Shown here: positions 15,169-15,932 of the stretch, piece after piece | Position numbering within the stretch: the first letter of the stretch is position 1 | Layout of the letters: each line of letters starts with the position of its first letter | Program-made: the position numbers and the translations under genes | Assembly (NCBI GenBank): GCA_016218095.1 | Contig: JACREV010000159.1 | Coordinates: forward strand, 1 to 15,932 | DNA length: 15,932 nucleotides | From: Deltaproteobacteria bacterium | GTDB taxonomy: Bacteria; Desulfobacterota; GWC2-55-46 | Direction of reading: 5' to 3' | Notes under the pieces: model-generated | What the model saw: only the letters and a program-made list of their open reading frames with translations | What the model was told of the DNA's origin: nothing | Databases searched by the model: none

Positions 15169-15850
15169 CGTTTTCGAGCCTCCTTCTTGAGAAAGCCTCT
15201 TCCCTCCCCGGGACCTTCTCCCAGTCGGAGAGGAACTTCTCGAGGTCGGTGTCGGTCATGGTGTTAAGGAGCATCTTTTCGAGCACCGCGAACGGGAGCG
15301 TGATGATATGCGCTCCGGTCTTCGCAACCTCTATCACCTGGTGCGGGTCGCGGATGGACGCCGCTATGATCTCGGTCTTGAACTTGTAGGCATCGTGTAT
15401 GTGCATGATGTCGCGCACCAGCCCCATGCCCTCGTAGCCCCTGTCCTCGAGCCTGCCGATGAACGGGCTGATGTACGTAGCGCCCGCGCCCATTGCCAGA
15501 AGCGCCTGCGAGGTCGAGAATATGAGCGTGAGGTTGGTCTTCACCCCTTCGCCCTTGAGGAGGTTCAATGCCGCGAGCCCCTCGGGGTTCGTAGGGAGCT
15601 TCACTACGACGTTCCTGCCGAGCGCGGAGACGGCGCGGGCCTGCTCGGCCATCCCCTCGCCTGTCCTGTCGACTACCTCGAGGCTTATAGGGTACGGGTG
15701 CACGAGCTCACAGAGCTCATGGGCGAGCTCGACGAAGTCCTTGCCCTCCCTCGCGACTATGGAGGGGTTGGTCGTGAGACCCTTTAGCACGCCCCACCTC
15801 TTCGCCTTCTTTATCTCCTCGATATTTGCGGTGTCCAGAAAGATGTTCAT
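15161..15850 (-). CDS. tal: Transaldolase (small, TalC/FSA-fold type)
   Basis: A 229-residue class I aldolase of the short transaldolase / fructose-6-phosphate aldolase family. The Schiff-base lysine is K84 in VVVKLPTNPEGL. D6 in FLDTAN and TTNPS (26-30) are conserved. The residues that separate the two activities point to transaldolase: E58 (ISLEVV) where the aldolases have Gln, and F130 (SPFIGR) where they have Tyr. It would move dihydroxyacetone units between sugar phosphates and so supply C4 or C7 phosphates. ATG at 15850 has AAGGAGG 5-6 nt upstream; the TTG one codon earlier is rejected. It lies 15 nt after an incomplete upstream gene and overlaps the dehydrogenase start, so it belongs to the same operon. 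Confidence 0.93.
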   Translation of the reverse strand: MNIFLDTANIEEIKKAKRWGVLKGLTTNPSIVAREGKDFVELAHELCELVHPYPISLEVVDRTGEGMAEQARAVSALGRNVVVKLPTNPEGLAALNLLKGEGVKTNLTLIFSTSQALLAMGAGATYISPFIGRLEDRGYEGMGLVRDIMHIHDAYKFKTEIIAASIRDPHQVIEVAKTGAHIITLPFAVLEKMLLNTMTDTDLEKFLSDWEKVPGREEAFSRRRLENVG

Positions 15851-15865
15851 CAAACCCTCCTTAGG

Positions 15866-15932
15866 TCAATCGAATGTGATGGTGTATTTGCCGCCGCCGT
15901 TCTCAAGCTCTTTTACGGCGGAGTTTATGTCA
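15866..15932 (-). CDS. C-terminal end of an unidentified gene (cut by window edge)
   Basis: An open frame enters from the right edge and ends in TGA at 15868-15866. The visible 21 residues read DINSAVKELENGGGKYTITFD. This is too little to name a family. Its stop is 15 nt before the transaldolase start, so it is probably the preceding member of the operon. Coding status is inferred from frame, spacing and codon use. Confidence 0.55.
   Translation of the reverse strand, partial: DINSAVKELENGGGKYTITFD

Noticed and set aside
15161..15850. Fructose-6-phosphate aldolase assignment
   Set aside because: The discriminating positions are Glu (58) and Phe (130), as in transaldolase, instead of Gln and Tyr.
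1..15932. CRISPR arrays, tRNA/rRNA genes, insertion sequences, phage or integration sites
   Set aside because: No regularly spaced repeats, cloverleaf-like segments, transposase or integrase frames or flanking terminal repeats were seen; the region reads as ordinary chromosomal flagellar DNA.

Overview
The window is a stretch of flagellar chromosome from a Gram-negative-type, motile bacterium. Every gene I can support lies on the minus strand, so the window reads right to left. GC is moderately high. The gene content (fliC-flaG-fliD-fliS order, Maf-type flagellin glycosyltransferase, GH57-like protein, B12-type radical SAM enzyme, REC/HD-GYP/PilZ signalling) is what I would expect of Desulfobacterota or Nitrospirota-like lineages. 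That placement is an impression from gene content, not a phylogeny. I see no tRNA, rRNA, CRISPR array, insertion sequence or sign of recent transfer.

Right part (15932 to 6811): one tightly packed operon. It holds the tail of an unidentified gene, a transaldolase, a zinc-dependent medium-chain dehydrogenase, an ATP-grasp ligase, a B12-binding-type radical SAM enzyme, a GH57-like protein, a Maf flagellin glycosyltransferase, and a 198-residue protein I do not recognise. Gaps are 49 nt or less and most junctions overlap by 1-10 nt. My reading is that this operon makes and attaches a sugar to flagellin; Maf is the only firm anchor for that.

Middle part (6798 to 3298): a textbook sigma-28 promoter with a leader of about 110 nt drives the flagellin gene fliC. 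FlaG, the filament cap fliD, its chaperone/secretion partner fliS and a small FliT-like protein follow. A perfect 28-nt palindrome separates fliC from flaG. The fliC leader carries a hairpin presenting a CsrA-like GGA loop 22 nt upstream of the Shine-Dalgarno GGA.

Left part (3217 to 16): a second sigma-28-type promoter, preceded by helically phased AGGATTTT repeats, drives a 66-residue protein of unknown function. Just after it a near-consensus sigma-70 promoter (TTGACA, 17 nt, TATATT) starts a three-gene signalling operon: a REC-only response regulator, a REC-GAF-like-HD-GYP c-di-GMP phosphodiesterase, and a PilZ c-di-GMP receptor. A hairpin terminator closes it. The layout suggests filament assembly, filament glycosylation and a c-di-GMP motility switch placed together, the last with its own constitutive-looking promoter.

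Most interesting for follow-up: the glycan operon with its unusual enzyme set and unknown 198-residue gene, the small sigma-28-linked protein, the matched promoter architecture, and the possible CsrA-type control of fliC.
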